Origin: Gerris lacustris
Lineage: Eukaryota; Arthropoda; Insecta; Hemiptera; Gerridae
Length of the DNA: 64,000 nt
NCBI GenBank assembly: GCA_951217055.1
Contig: OX578279.1
Span: 72,265,131-72,329,130, forward strand
Direction: 5' to 3'
Positions 45,920-55,868 of the stretch are shown piece by piece; within the stretch, counting starts at the first letter, position 1, and the number at the start of each line of letters is the position of its first letter. Position numbers and translations under genes: made by a program. The notes beneath the pieces are model-generated. The model searched no databases, was not told the DNA's origin, and worked only from the letters and a program-made list of their open reading frames with translations.

Positions 45920-46067
45920 GGTACTTCTTTAGATTGTTACTCCCCTATGTTGTTTTAGAATATTAATGACTGACTAAATAACTAATAAGACAAAGGGATG
46001 TTTAGTCCAATGTACTTGTGGACAAAGGAATATCACACCTTGGTTTTTTAAGGGGAGTAACAATACT
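45920..46067. mobile_element. R5 TIR element
   Basis: Left ggtacttctttagattgtta+ctcccct, right aggggagtaacaat then decayed. Body gacaaagggatgtttagtcc, ggacaaaggaatatcacacc. Confidence 0.7.
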
Positions 46068-46995
46068 ATAGCTATGTTGTCGTTTTTATCTAAATTTATT
46101 TTTTCACATCAAATATGTATATTTGTTTATCAGATTTAAAATATATTTATTAAATGAAATAATAAACGTAACAAATCAACTGATAATAAAAAAAAAAATC
46201 TAAAAATTATAACATTAAAAAAATAGTAATAAATTCCAAATTATAATATAAATGATAAAAATAAGGTAGTTTAAAAAAAAATCTAATTACAAAACTTTAA
46301 TCGATAACACTAGTAACCAAAATAATTAATTCTTCATGGGATAGTTTATAAGAAAAGATTCATGGTAGTCGAATAAATTGTATATTATACAAAACCAAAC
46401 TAAATACATTACAATATCAATCCATATTTTCTCCTCATTTTCACAACCCGCGAGAATAAACACTACGGAAAACAATGCAGAATCCGAGGTTAAGATTTTA
46501 TATATTAGTCCAACAGAGAATTAGGGTATCCAATAGGAAAGCAATGGGGTATGTCTAAAACCTTTTATAAAATGCTGGTCTGCACATATACATTCAAGAA
46601 ATCGATGGGTCCCAAGGTCAACCCGCACCGAAAAGACTTGAAAAAAAGAGGGAGGGGGGAGGTTATTTGCAGCCTGATGTAAATACTGAAAGAGGTGGTT
46701 CTACCCATAAAAAGAAACCTAAAAGTAGGTATAGACTATGGCTTTTTTATGAACTATTCTGGAGGCATGGGCTTAAATTTGTTAATTTAAAAATAGTCTA
46801 CTTTTATTCACAATCATTATTTGCATTTGTCAAATGATTGAAAATATAGTTTACTCTTATAAAGTTACTCAGTTAAATACAATGGTGTTAAAATATTGCG
46901 GTATTTTACGCCGAATGTTATTAGTGTGTGTTTTAGTGTAGTCCGATTGATGTATGAACTGTTGGAATTCCGACCGGATACTGACTGAATATATT
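46068..46995. other. No gene recognised
   Basis: AT-rich to 46440, then mixed sequence without a frame or shared repeat. Confidence 0.5.
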
Positions 46996-47003
46996 TATTT
47001 GTG

Positions 47004-47349
47004 GGAACTTTTTTACTTTAGCACCCCCCTATATCCCTTAGTGTTAATAGTTATTTAGACAAAGGAACATGTGTACAGAGTAGCATTATATTCCTTTGTC
47101 TAAATTACTATTAAGACGAAGGGAAATTTATTCCAATGTACCTTGGGACAAAGGAATATCACACTTGTGTATATAATTGTGATCGATCATATCCCTTAGT
47201 CTAATCAACTATTAAGATAAAGGAATATTAAATATAAAACTGCCCTAGGAGTCTCAATGTCTTGGGGAGACTAACACATAAACCTTTGAGACTTTTGTAT
47301 GGCGGACTGTTGTTTAGAACCAAGGGGGGTGCTAAAGTAAAAAAGTGCC
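47004..47349. mobile_element. R6 MITE with 8-bp target duplication, copy 2
   Basis: Ends ggaacttttttactttagca+cccccc and ggggggtgctaaagtaaaaa+agtgcc: 25 of 26 TIR bases pair. Flanks TATTTGTG (46996-47003) and TATTTGGG (47350-47357) match at 7 of 8. Confidence 0.82.
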
Positions 47350-47444
47350 TATTTGGGTTTGTATTTTTATATTGTCAATATGTATTTTTGTCGCGAAGAA
47401 TAAATTTCAACACTTGTGTTTCAAAATTTAAGTTTATAATTGTA

Positions 47445-48022
47445 ATAGTACATTACGCGTCGAGTGCGGAAAGTAGCATTTTGCATGCGAGTGTGGAGTT
47501 TGCACCCGAGAGGCAGCGAGGGTAGTAAAACCACACGAGCAATGCAAAATGCCGTTTTCGCACGAGTTGCGTACCGTACTTTATCTACGATTGTTAGATT
47601 TAAATAATAAATACAGAAAAAAATAAACTTGCTTTATGTAAGTTCGTATCTCTTCTCTTGATAAAGATGGCATTAATCTTGAGATGTATTTTTTGCCGAA
47701 TTAATTATTTCTGGAGGAGTATTATTCTCTACATTTTCGTCAAAGCCACTTGATTCATTCATTGTTTTTCACTAAAAACTCGATATGAACAGTTACTTTA
47801 ATAAAAGAATAGCAAATTAGTTTTGTTAAATGTAAACAAACTCACTAATCTTACGTAAAGCTGAAGAATTCCTCTTCTTTACCGCGCTAGCGTGGTAAAG
47901 AAGAGGAATTCTTCAGAACTATGAGACGCGCATGCGCAATGAATACAAGCACGTAAATAATCACTTTCTACGCATCTAAACAGAGATACAATGTTTATAT
48001 TTCGTATCAATCGTAGATAAAG
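47445..48022 (-). mobile_element. R9 element with 10-bp target duplication
   Basis: Flanked by TATAATTGTA on both sides (47435-47444 and 48023-48032), which fixes the element as 578 bp from atagtacattacgcgtcgag to caatcgtagataaag. Holds the perfect ~46-bp palindrome with gaattcctcttctttacc arms (47866-47911) and the peptide start MNESSGFDENVENNTPPEII on the minus strand (ATG at 47762), then a frameshift. Duplications of 9-10 bp are typical of Mutator-like elements, but no matching TIRs are evident. Confidence 0.75.
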
Positions 48023-48176
48023 TATAATTGTATGATTGCAGCAATTTTTATAGACCACCTAAATGCCCATAGAAACATAGTTTCGCAAATGCTTTAGATC
48101 GAATTTTAATTTCAAAAAGTTATGTTGGATTCAGAAATAATTTTAATTTGAAATTGATGATATTTAAGCCAAACGA

Positions 48177-48467
48177 ATGGAATTAATGGTATATAAAGCC
48201 CACGAGGAATTCGCTGAGCTATCGAGTGACTCACACTTCAAACTTGGAATTGATAAAGAAAAAATTCGATTGAATTCTGGATCGGAGCTGAAGCCGAGTT
48301 TCACAGATTTTGAAATGGAATTTCATGTTCTTTTGACATTTAACACCAAATATCGTTTAACACTGAAAAACGAATATACTTTACGTCCAGCAGTGTTAAA
48401 TATTACGAACATCAAATATTCAACCAAGAACATCCGTCACATTCATTCCTTTTTTTACCTTGATTGA
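48177..48467 (+). pseudogene. hAT (ZBED/FAM200-like) transposase C-terminal remnant
   Basis: Plus-strand frame with EEFAELSSDSHFKLGIDKEK, then after an apparent deletion FNTKYRLTLKNEYTLRPAVL and NITNIKYSTKNI. This follows the C-terminal plan of ZBED/FAM200-type hAT proteins ('xELxxDSxxKxxF...', 'xKTKYRxRLxxExDLRxALSxIxPxI'). The central dimerisation block with the conserved W and FP is missing. Identification is by pattern memory only; it is a short decayed fragment, not a gene. Confidence 0.45.
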
Positions 48468-48698
48468 TTTTGGCACTTAGCATTCCTTAAATTACTTTTT
48501 TTTGACAAATATTACTTTTTACCTATATATTGTTCAACAAAAGAATAAATCATTTATGTATTAATTTGTATGTTTCGTTTCATATTTAATACCTGGGGTA
48601 GGGAAAGATCTAGTGTAAAAAATTCACATTGCGGTGCATTCAAATTTTCATTGCGGTTCATTAATGGAAAAAATATTAAGAAGCACTGTATCATCATA

Positions 48699-48968
48699 GT
48701 AGTAGTAGTAGCCTAGTACTTCCTACTAGAACGGGTAGGACGAACCACTTGTTCGAACCTTGCAATTAGGCCATCACTTAGGCCCTTTTTACGCCCCGTG
48801 GTGAAGAGTTCCAGCCACATCATACCTCTGTACATAGTACCGCCGAAGCGAGTATGATGTGATCAATAGTGAGCCATATAAATCAGGGAGTCACGGCGAG
48901 GAATCGAACCCCGTCTCGTTCCACTCATGATTCAGTGATTTAACCCACACGGCCACGCTGGCTCTCCT
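48699..48968 (-). mobile_element. tRNA-derived SINE, head type 1
   Basis: Minus strand: head with box A-like TGGCCGTGTGGGTTA and box B GGTTCGATTCC, body ccgaagcgagtatgatgtg reversed, tail ggaagtactaggctactac of GTA/TAC repeats. Flanked by ACTGTATCATCATA on both sides (48685-48698, 48969-48982), a 14-bp target duplication typical of LINE-driven retroposition. Confidence 0.88.
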
Positions 48969-49204
48969 ACTGTATCATCATAATACATACCGATTTCAAC
49001 CAAATTAGTTCCTCATCATTAATCAACTAACTCTAGAGAACAAGATAAAGAAAGGCAATGAAAACACCTTCATTATGAACCGTAGTCGCTGCACTTCGTA
49101 TTTTTGTTATATTAATAGAAAAAGAGGATATGAATGGGATTGGGAAAGTGAATTTTTATTTTTAATTTCATTTTAAGGAAGAGTGGGAGGCGAAATAGTT
49201 ATTT

Positions 49205-49631
49205 GTGCAACTAGTGCGCAAAGCGAGATCTAGCGTGGCCGTGTGGGTTAAACCACGTCTGCTCGGCCATCACTGAATTACGAGTGGAACGAGACGGGGT
49301 TCGATTCCTCGCCGTGACGCTATGATTTATATAGCTCACTATTGATCACATCATACTCGCTTCGGCGGTACAATGTACTTATGTATGATGTGTGAAGTGG
49401 CTGGAACTCTCTACCGCGGGGCGTAAAAAGGGCCTAAGTGATGGCCTAATTGCAAGGTTCGAACAAGTGGTTCGTCCTACCCGTTCTAGTAGAAAGTACT
49501 AGATTACTACTACTACTAGTGCGCAAAGTGGCACTTTGCTGCACTCGAGAGAAATATTTACGCACGAGCCGCAGGCGAGGGTGGAAAGGTTTCTCGAGTG
49601 CAGCAAACACACTTTAAGCTTGAGTTGCACA
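49205..49631. mobile_element. Foldback element, interrupted by a SINE
   Basis: Outer ends gtgcaact and agttgcac, and inner gctgcactcgag against ctcgagtgcagc, fold back on each other. Removing the SINE and one target copy (49224-49528) leaves ~120 bp that is nearly self-complementary. Confidence 0.65.
49224..49514 (+). mobile_element. tRNA-derived SINE, head type 1
   Basis: Plus strand: tagcgtggccgtgtgggtta (box A region), ggggttcgattcctcgccgt (box B), body ggaactctctaccgcggggc, tail ttctagtagaaagtactaga and TAC repeats. Target duplication ACTAGTGCGCAAAG at 49210-49223 and 49515-49528. Inverted relative to the copy ~500 bp to the left. Confidence 0.9.
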
Positions 49632-49874
49632 TTACATTTTTCCTACAGTTAGTTTTTAATCTGTAAATAAAATATAAAATAATAAAGTGTTCATCAACTT
49701 GTTAAAGGTTTTACAATATCAACTAAACCAGCTGTTCTGTTTATAGCCAGTGTTGCCTTTTTTTGCCTGATTCAGCAAACCTGACCAAGCTCTGTTATTA
49801 TTTTCATCATAACACTTACTCATCACATTTGATTTTTTTTTTTTTTTAGATTGTCTATCTTTACTTTTTTATAT

Positions 49875-50194
49875 TGTTAGATGGTCTATTTTATTATTAA
49901 ATATATGTGTTTATTGTTTGGATACGGGTTGTACTTATTTAAATAAGTACGACGATTAATGGCGTCTGTCCTCTCCCAATGAAAACGCTGGTTGAAAGTC
50001 GTAGTCAAGACACTGGAATACCGGACATGCGCGCGGCGGCGGGAGGATCGCGGTGAGGTCCTCGAGAGACAGTTTTGGTTTTGGACAGCGTGGGAGTTGC
50101 GACAGCGGCCATCTTTCGAAGGAGTTCCGCTTTTCCTGCTTTCCTGCTCCGCGGAAGACTCAAGACGACATCAGGTTTCCCTTAATATCTAATA
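49875..50194 (+). repeat. 5' LTR
   Basis: Starts TGTTAGATGG and ends ATCTAATA. By eye identical to 55836-56155. Includes a perfect 20-bp palindrome, gtacttatttaaataagtac (49931-49950), AT-rich enough to contain the core promoter, and a GC-rich second half. A 66-codon frame occurs in both LTRs because they are the same sequence; I do not regard it as a gene. Confidence 0.93.
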
Positions 50195-50204
50195 TCAGAA
50201 GTGG
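50195..50204 (+). promoter_or_regulatory. Probable primer binding site (tRNA-Leu type)
   Basis: TCAGAAGTGG directly follows the LTR and is complementary to the CCACTTCTGA found near the 3' end of insect tRNA-Leu, five bases in from the CCA end. Such offset Leu sites are, as far as I recall, known in mdg3-like elements. tRNA identity is recalled, not checked. Confidence 0.5.
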
Positions 50205-50689
50205 TTAGAGAATCCCCCTTTCCTGACTCGTTTGTGTTTGTTCAAAAAGAACCAGTTTAAAACTAATTGTATTAAAAGTGCGAGAGTGTCATTTTAACAG
50301 TGTTTTTTTTAGAAGAAAATCACAACAATTGTTTCATCTAAAATAATTATCTTTACTTGTGTTGTATAGTGTCATACATAAATATTTTCTGAGGATCTTC
50401 TCTCCAAAGAACTGTTCTAGATAAGTGGTTTAATTTTCTTTGTCTATAATTCTTTTTTATTAAGTATTTCGTAATTTCTGGTTTTCTTATTTTTACGTGA
50501 TTTTTTTTGTTGTTTTTGTTACAAGCAGCAAGCTACCCCACACTCACGCATTTAATTTAGTGGTAGTACAAACACTTGCACAGAGCCCCCTGTCACTCTT
50601 GCTCTAAATTCATCTATTTTACTACCTCCTCGAGAAACTATAAAATGCCTTCGTTCTGTGCTTGAACGACGGAATTGTTCTTTTCGAGA

Positions 50690-50870
50690 GTCAGTTCTTT
50701 TCCGAGATTATAGGTTCTTTGGAACGGTTCTACGGAACGATAAAAAGAGAACGGTTCTACTGAATGATTCAAGAGAACGGTTCTACGGAACGAGTTTAGA
50801 GAACGATCCTAGAGAATAATTTTAGTGAACGATTCTCGAGAACGGTTTTACAGAACAGTTCTATTATCTT
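50690..50870 (+). repeat. Leader tandem array of GAACGGTTC motifs
   Basis: In the untranslated leader, six or more imperfect ~25-30-bp units each carry gagaacggttctacggaacg or a variant. GAACGGTTC is nearly palindromic, so the units could be protein-binding sites. Gypsy-class elements can carry insulator or regulatory arrays in this position; function here is unknown. Confidence 0.7.
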
Positions 50871-50988
50871 TCACTTTTTTGGGAGTGTGATTTCTTAGTG
50901 CAGTTTCTCTCATATTTGGACATAACGGGTGATATTAAAAAAAAAAATAAATAAATAAAAAATAATAATAAAAAAAAGAGGCTATAAC

Positions 50989-51950
50989 ATGGACAAATTC
51001 ATAGTTTCCGACGTGGACCTCGGAGGAAACGACTCTGGTGCTCACCCCAGCGTCCCTTACCATCAAACTTATTTTACGTCGGCTATCACGGAGTTTACCC
51101 GCAGATGGTATTGTTGCAGCATATGAACCATAGTGATGCTTACAACATTCAAGTGCTCCGCCCGGAATTACATGATTCCAATAAATGAATATGTCACATT
51201 GAAAAAATAAAAAACATCAGTTCTTGTGGAATGATGTAGAGGCAGTATCAAGAATAACCGGGTTTTTAAGAGACAATGCTAGACAATGGTTCGAGAAGTA
51301 GGACCCTGACATTAAGAACTGGATGACCTTTAAAAAAGACTTTCTGCGGAAGCTTTTCCCCTTCGAAGAAACTTAGGACACCTGTTCGAGGATGCCGCGA
51401 ATTACAACAGCTCGCAAGTCAACTCTTACGAACGATACGTGCACGAAAAATTAGCAAGGCTCAAGTGCCTACAGGTAACGCGGAAAGAAGCAGACCTTGT
51501 TGAGCTGATCGTTCATGATATTTGTGAACTGGATGTTAAGTCAGCAGCGGTAAATCGAAATTGTACTAATGTTAGGGTGCTTATATCATATTTTACCTCG
51601 TTAAGAAAACGCCCCGTCCGGTGCCTCAAAGAAGTCAGAGATTCGACGAACCCCGCTTTTTGCAACGTGGTATAAAGAGATCGCACCCTCGAGTAGATTA
51701 ACGTCATTCACCTAGTAAATTTGTTGATGATAAGAAAAGTTCATTGGTTAATCCTGGAAGACGCCCTTTGGCTGAAATTTAGTACCACTCATGCGGTGTT
51801 TTGGGCCACATGCATTCTGGTTGTAAGAGATACGTGGCAAGTCAGATAAAGTCGAACCCTGGACCTTCTAGGGAGGTAACCTATTCGTTTTGCGCAAACG
51901 GGGTCATAGTGCGCCAAACTGCTCTACCAAGGCAGCCATAGAAAAACGAA
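50989..51950 (+). pseudogene. gag remnant with two decayed zinc knuckles
   Basis: ATG at 50989 opens MDKFIVSDVDLGGND for ~45 codons to a stop. The capsid-type block is clear at 51251-51378: DNARQWFEK, stop, DPDIKNWMTFKKDFLRKLFP, the retrotransposon Gag signature. 51436-51675 continues with HEKLARLKCLQVTRKEADL. Zinc knuckle 1 (CGVLGHMHSGC near 51795) lacks its first Cys; knuckle 2 (KRGHSAPNC near 51893) also lacks the first CxxC. At least three stops and several frameshifts. Confidence 0.8.
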
Positions 51951-51955
51951 AGAAC

Positions 51956-52200
51956 GTCAACGTTTGCATCTCGGGGCAAGTGCTTAAGGGTTCAGTCGTG
52001 CGAATCTGCGGTAATGCGTTTCAAGCGCTAATTGATACTAGAGCTGATTGTTTTCTTATGTCCAATAAATATAGAAAACTATTTGAAGACAAAATCAAAT
52101 TGTGCGAAGTACTATTGAAGGGGTTCAGTCCCGGACCGATACGCCACATAAATGTTTTACTACCGATATAGAAGTGACTGGGACCCAGGTCCGCAACGTA
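51956..52200 (+). pseudogene. Retroviral-type aspartic protease remnant
   Basis: Frame continues with GNAFQALIDTRADCFLMSNK: the expected active site is D-T/S-G-A, here D-T-R-A, so the catalytic Gly is replaced. FEDKIKLCEVLLKGFSPG follows. A frameshift near 52140 moves on to a second frame (NVPNILLYCTCALNYNIYLG, then QDVLNE), the C-terminal protease region. Confidence 0.72.
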
Positions 52201-52559
52201 CCTAACATTCTTTTATATTGCACCTGCGCATTAAATTATAACATTTATCTGGGCCAAGATGTACTTAACGAAACCTCGTTAGTTCCAATAACAGATTTTT
52301 TCCGGATCCAGAATGTTACGGAGACCACAGACCGTAGCTAGTATATCTTCAGACCCTCCTCGCCAAGGCGGCGCAGATGTTGACACCGATTTGATTGGAG
52401 AAGATAGGAATACACAGCTTAACTTATTAGCACAATATAAGAATATGTTCGGTAATGTGGTTCTTGTTGAGGGAACCAAAATGTCTATCAATCTGGGGGA
52501 AAAAAAAAAAACATTTATAGAGCTTCTTATAGGTTGTCGGCATTGTGACTGACCTAATG

Positions 52560-53257
52560 AGTAATGTCATCATAAGAGAGAGTGAGTCCATTTGCAAGTC
52601 CTACCCTACTGGTGAAAAAAAAAAAAAAAAAAAAAGAAGGAACCTGGAGAATGTGCGTTGGACTACAGGGAGCTAAATAGCTTAACCGTGAAAGATAGGT
52701 ATCCCCTACCCCTTATCGAAGACCAGTTGGATAGACTAAGCAAAGCCTCGTTTCTTTTTACATCAATGGATATGGTATCGGGTATTGGGATTTAATCAAA
52801 TTGCATTAGTCGATGCGACATTACCCAAAACCGCCTTTGCGACTCCCGACGAGCATTATGAATACCTTAGAGTACTGTTTGGGTTGACCGCCGCTCCTGC
52901 TGTGTTTCCAAGATCCGTTCACAAAGCTCTAGGCAAGCGAAAGGATAAACTTGTGTTAGTGTATATGGACGATCTTCTAATACCTTCTAGCTCAATCGAA
53001 GAAGGGTTATCCCACCTAAAAATTGTTTTAGACGCCCTCAAGGGTGCCGGATTTTCTTTGAATCAGCCCAAGTGCCGTTTCCTCAAGAAAAGCATCGAAC
53101 AACTTGGGCGGATCATATCTGTGAATGGTATTCAGCCAAGTCCAAGGAACATTGATGCTCTAGTGAAACTACCGACTCCCTCTTCGGTAAGAGAAGTGAG
53201 AAAGTTTATGGGCTTGGCCAGATATTTTCGCAAATGTATACCTTCTTTTGATAGTTA
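52560..53257 (+). pseudogene. Reverse transcriptase remnant
   Basis: GTWRMCV, then after a 1-base insertion [20 protein letters not shown] and FTSMDMVSG (first catalytic Asp, 52766), another shift, then [39 protein letters not shown] and YMDD at 52962-52973 (catalytic pair), finishing with LGRIISVNGIQPSPRNIDAL and VREVRKFMGLARYFRKCIP. Catalytic residues survive, but a long A-run near 52616-52635 and two shifts break the frame. Typical Ty3/Gypsy RT. Confidence 0.9.
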
Positions 53258-53269
53258 GACTATTTGTAT

Positions 53270-53748
53270 CACTGAGCTTACTAAAAAGAAAACACACACA
53301 GTTTATCTGGGGTAAAGTTTAGGAACTCCTCGTCATATCATGCCTTACATCGGAACCATTGTTAACAGTTTTCAATCCCGAACTCCCAACTGAACTACAC
53401 ACTGATTTGAGTAGTAGAGGCTACGGAACAGTTCTAATTCAAAAAGGTAACGGCACAAAGAGGGTTATATGGTACCAAAGCAAGCTTTGGGTTAGTAAGC
53501 GTACCACCCAATGCGAGGAGAAATATCCATCTTACGAGCAAGACACACTCGCAATAGTTAGAGCCTTACAAACTGTACGTGTTTACTTACTTGATATTAA
53601 GTTTAAATTGATAACAAATTGCAACGCCATCAAGGAAACTAAATTGAAAAGAGATATATCTCCAAGAGTTGGGAGATGGTGGACCTTCAAGACTTCGATT
53701 AAGACTTCGAAATCATTTATCGTAAAGGACTTCCCTACGTCACGCTGA
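53270..53748 (+). pseudogene. RNase H remnant
   Basis: After the connection region, FNPELPTELHTDLSSRGYGT and VLIQKGNG show the first Asp of RNase H (TDxSSxGxG). EEKYPSYEQDTLAIVRAL supplies the conserved Glu region (normally Y-x-x-x-E-x-E-x-L-A-I-V) and VYLLDIKFKLITNCNAI stands where FxxxTDH is expected, with the Asp replaced by Asn. Stop at 53746. Confidence 0.85.
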
Positions 53749-53779
53749 CTTCCTCAGCAGAAATCCAATTGGTGTACGA

Positions 53780-54330
53780 CAGGTTAGACATGCGTTTAGA
53801 CATTACTTGGCTACAAGTAAAACAATGAAGTAGCGACGAAAAAAAAAAAAAAATATGCGCCATTGTTTAGTATGCGCAGTCAAGAAAACAAGTACTGGAC
53901 CTCTACATGGGTTCATTGAATCTGCAGAGAAGCCTAGAGAACCTTTATATATTTTATATCTCGATTGTTTGGGCCCTTTAACTACCACCGATTCTAAGTT
54001 TAAATATTTGCTTGTAGTGGTTGACCGCTTCACAAAATATTGCTTGTGGACACCCCTGAAAACAGTTCCGGCCGACGAAACTAAAGACAGCATTAATATA
54101 GTTCTTTCGCTGTTCGGTGAACCAGGATTAATTAAAATGGATTCAGGAACCACCTTTAAAAACACCACTCTACCAAAGTGTCTGGGGCAGCTAAATACAA
54201 ATACCATTTTGTTACACCTGATCTAAACCAAAGTAACGGTCAAGTTGAAAGGTACATGAGAACCATTATGAACCTCCTGCGAATCGAATCATCTGTAAAG
54301 TCAGAATGGTCGAGCGGTATCTAGAAAACC
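53780..54330 (+). pseudogene. Integrase remnant
   Basis: H-x3-H (RHAFRHYLATSKTM) and CLVC form the HHCC zinc finger, separated by an A-run that shifts the frame (53839-53853). The catalytic core follows: YLDCLGPL (first Asp), KYLLVVVDRFTKY, MDSGTTFKN (second Asp) and, after another shift, NGQVERYMRTIMNLLRIESS with the third acidic residue. Stop at ~54324; no chromodomain or env recognised. Confidence 0.85.
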
Positions 54331-54555
54331 CAGCTAGTTCTAACCCGACGAAAAAAAAAAGTACTATAACAAGACATGACGAAGAAAACTACAATAAGAA
54401 TGTTTCAAGGATATGGATAGTTGTCTGCTTTCAGATTGGTTGAAGTTAATATGTTGACGAACTTGTAAACAACTAATAAGGAAAGTAATTAATGCTTAAG
54501 TTATAAAAAAAAAAAAAATAAATAAATAAATAAATAAATAAAAAAAAAAAAAAAA

Positions 54556-55601
54556 TCTAAATGTATGGAACAGACCTTTTGTGTCGACTGCATTTATAAA
54601 AAAGTCTAAATGTATGGAACAGACCTTTTGTGTCGACTGCATTTATAAAAAAAAAAAAAAAAAAATCTAAATGTATGGAACAGACCTTTTGTGTCGACTG
54701 CATTTATAAAAAAAGTTTAAATGTATGGAACAGACCTTTTGTCTCGACTGCATTTATAAAAAAAAAAGTTTAAATGTATGGAACAGACCTTTTGTGTCGA
54801 CTGCATTTATAAAAAAAAGTCTAAATGTATGGAACAGACCTTTTGTGTCGACTGCATTTATAAAAAAAGTTTAAATGTATGGAACAGACCTTTTGTGTCG
54901 ACTGCATTTATAAAAAAAGTTTAAATGTATGGAACAGACCTTTTGTGTCGACTGCATTTATAAAAAAAAAAGTTTAAATGTATGGAACAGACCTTTTGTG
55001 TCGACTGCATTTATAAAAAAAAGTCTAAATGTATGGAACAGACCTTTTGTGTCGACTGCATTTATAAAAAAAAGAAAAGAAATCTAAATGTATGGAACAG
55101 ACCTTTTGTGTCGACTGCATTTATAAAAAAAAGTCTAAATGTATGGAACAGACCTTTTGTGTCGACTGCATTTATAAAAAAAGTTTAAATGTATGGAACA
55201 GACCTTTTGTGTCGACTGCATTTATAAAAAAAGTTTAAATGTATGGAACAGACCTTTTGTGTCGACTGCATTTATAAAAAAAAAAGTTTAAATGTATGGT
55301 ACAGACCTTTTGTGTCGACTGCATTTATAAAAAAAAGTCTAAATGTATGGAACAGACCTTTTGTGTCGACTGCATTTATAAAAAAAAAACAAAGAAATCT
55401 AAATGTATGGAACAGACCTTTTTTGTCGACTGCATTTATAAAAAAAAGTCTAAATGTATGGAACAGACCTTTTTTGTCGACTGCATTTATAAAAAAAAAG
55501 AATTGTAATGTATGGAACAGACCTTTTTTGTCGACTGCATTTATAAAAAAAAAAGAATTGTAATGTATGGAACTGCCTGTTGTGTAGACTGCATTTACAA
55601 A
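54556..55601 (+). repeat. Minisatellite, ~52-bp unit, 20 copies, inside the retrotransposon
   Basis: Units begin tctaaatgtatggaacagac and contain cttttgtgtcgactgcattt followed by ataaa and an A-run of variable length. Units differ mainly in A-run length and a few substitutions (ttttttgtcgac in units 17-19); the last unit is the most diverged. Frames reading MEQTFCVDCIYKKK are by-products. Confidence 0.95.
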
Positions 55602-55602
55602 G

Positions 55603-55638
<36 letters not shown>

Positions 55639-55714
55639 CATTATTGCTTATGCGTACCTTAATCGCAAACTTCAGTTGTATGATGTTACAGGTTGGACGT
55701 AACATTACTTTTGT

Positions 55715-55868
55715 CTGAGCCACTAGCTTCGAGAGCGAAGCTTACATCAGGATGGCCGTGTTGGATTGTTTGTTATTATTACTTATTATATGTGAGACAC
55801 CAGCTTCGAGAGCGAAGCTTACGTCAGGAAGGCCGTGTTAGATGGTCTATTTTATTATTAAATATATG
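55715..55868 (+). repeat. Tandem duplication of the 3' LTR edge
   Basis: Two ~76-bp copies: one at ~55718-55792 with cttcgagagcgaagcttaca, tcaggatggccgtgttggat; the second runs into the real LTR (cttcgagagcgaagcttacg, tcaggaaggccgtgttagat). The first copy thus includes ~35 bp resembling the LTR start. The polypurine tract expected here is poor (caggaaggccg). Confidence 0.75.

Noticed and set aside
49836..49874. Apparent similarity of the left flank (gattgtctatctttactttt) to the LTR start
   Set aside because: Weak AT-rich resemblance only; the ATAT duplication places the boundary clearly at 49875.
49992..50192. 66-codon ORF present twice, identical (also 55953-56153)
   Set aside because: It lies in the two LTRs; duplication reflects LTR identity, not a conserved gene. 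No known LTR-encoded protein resembles it.
54330..54555. env-like gene downstream of integrase
   Set aside because: No open frame or membrane-protein signature between the integrase remnant and the minisatellite.
54556..55601. CRISPR-like appearance of regularly spaced repeats, and frames reading MEQTFCVDCIYKKK
   Set aside because: There are no unique spacers, only variable A-runs; it is a tandem minisatellite in a eukaryotic retrotransposon. The frames exist only because the unit lacks stops in that phase.
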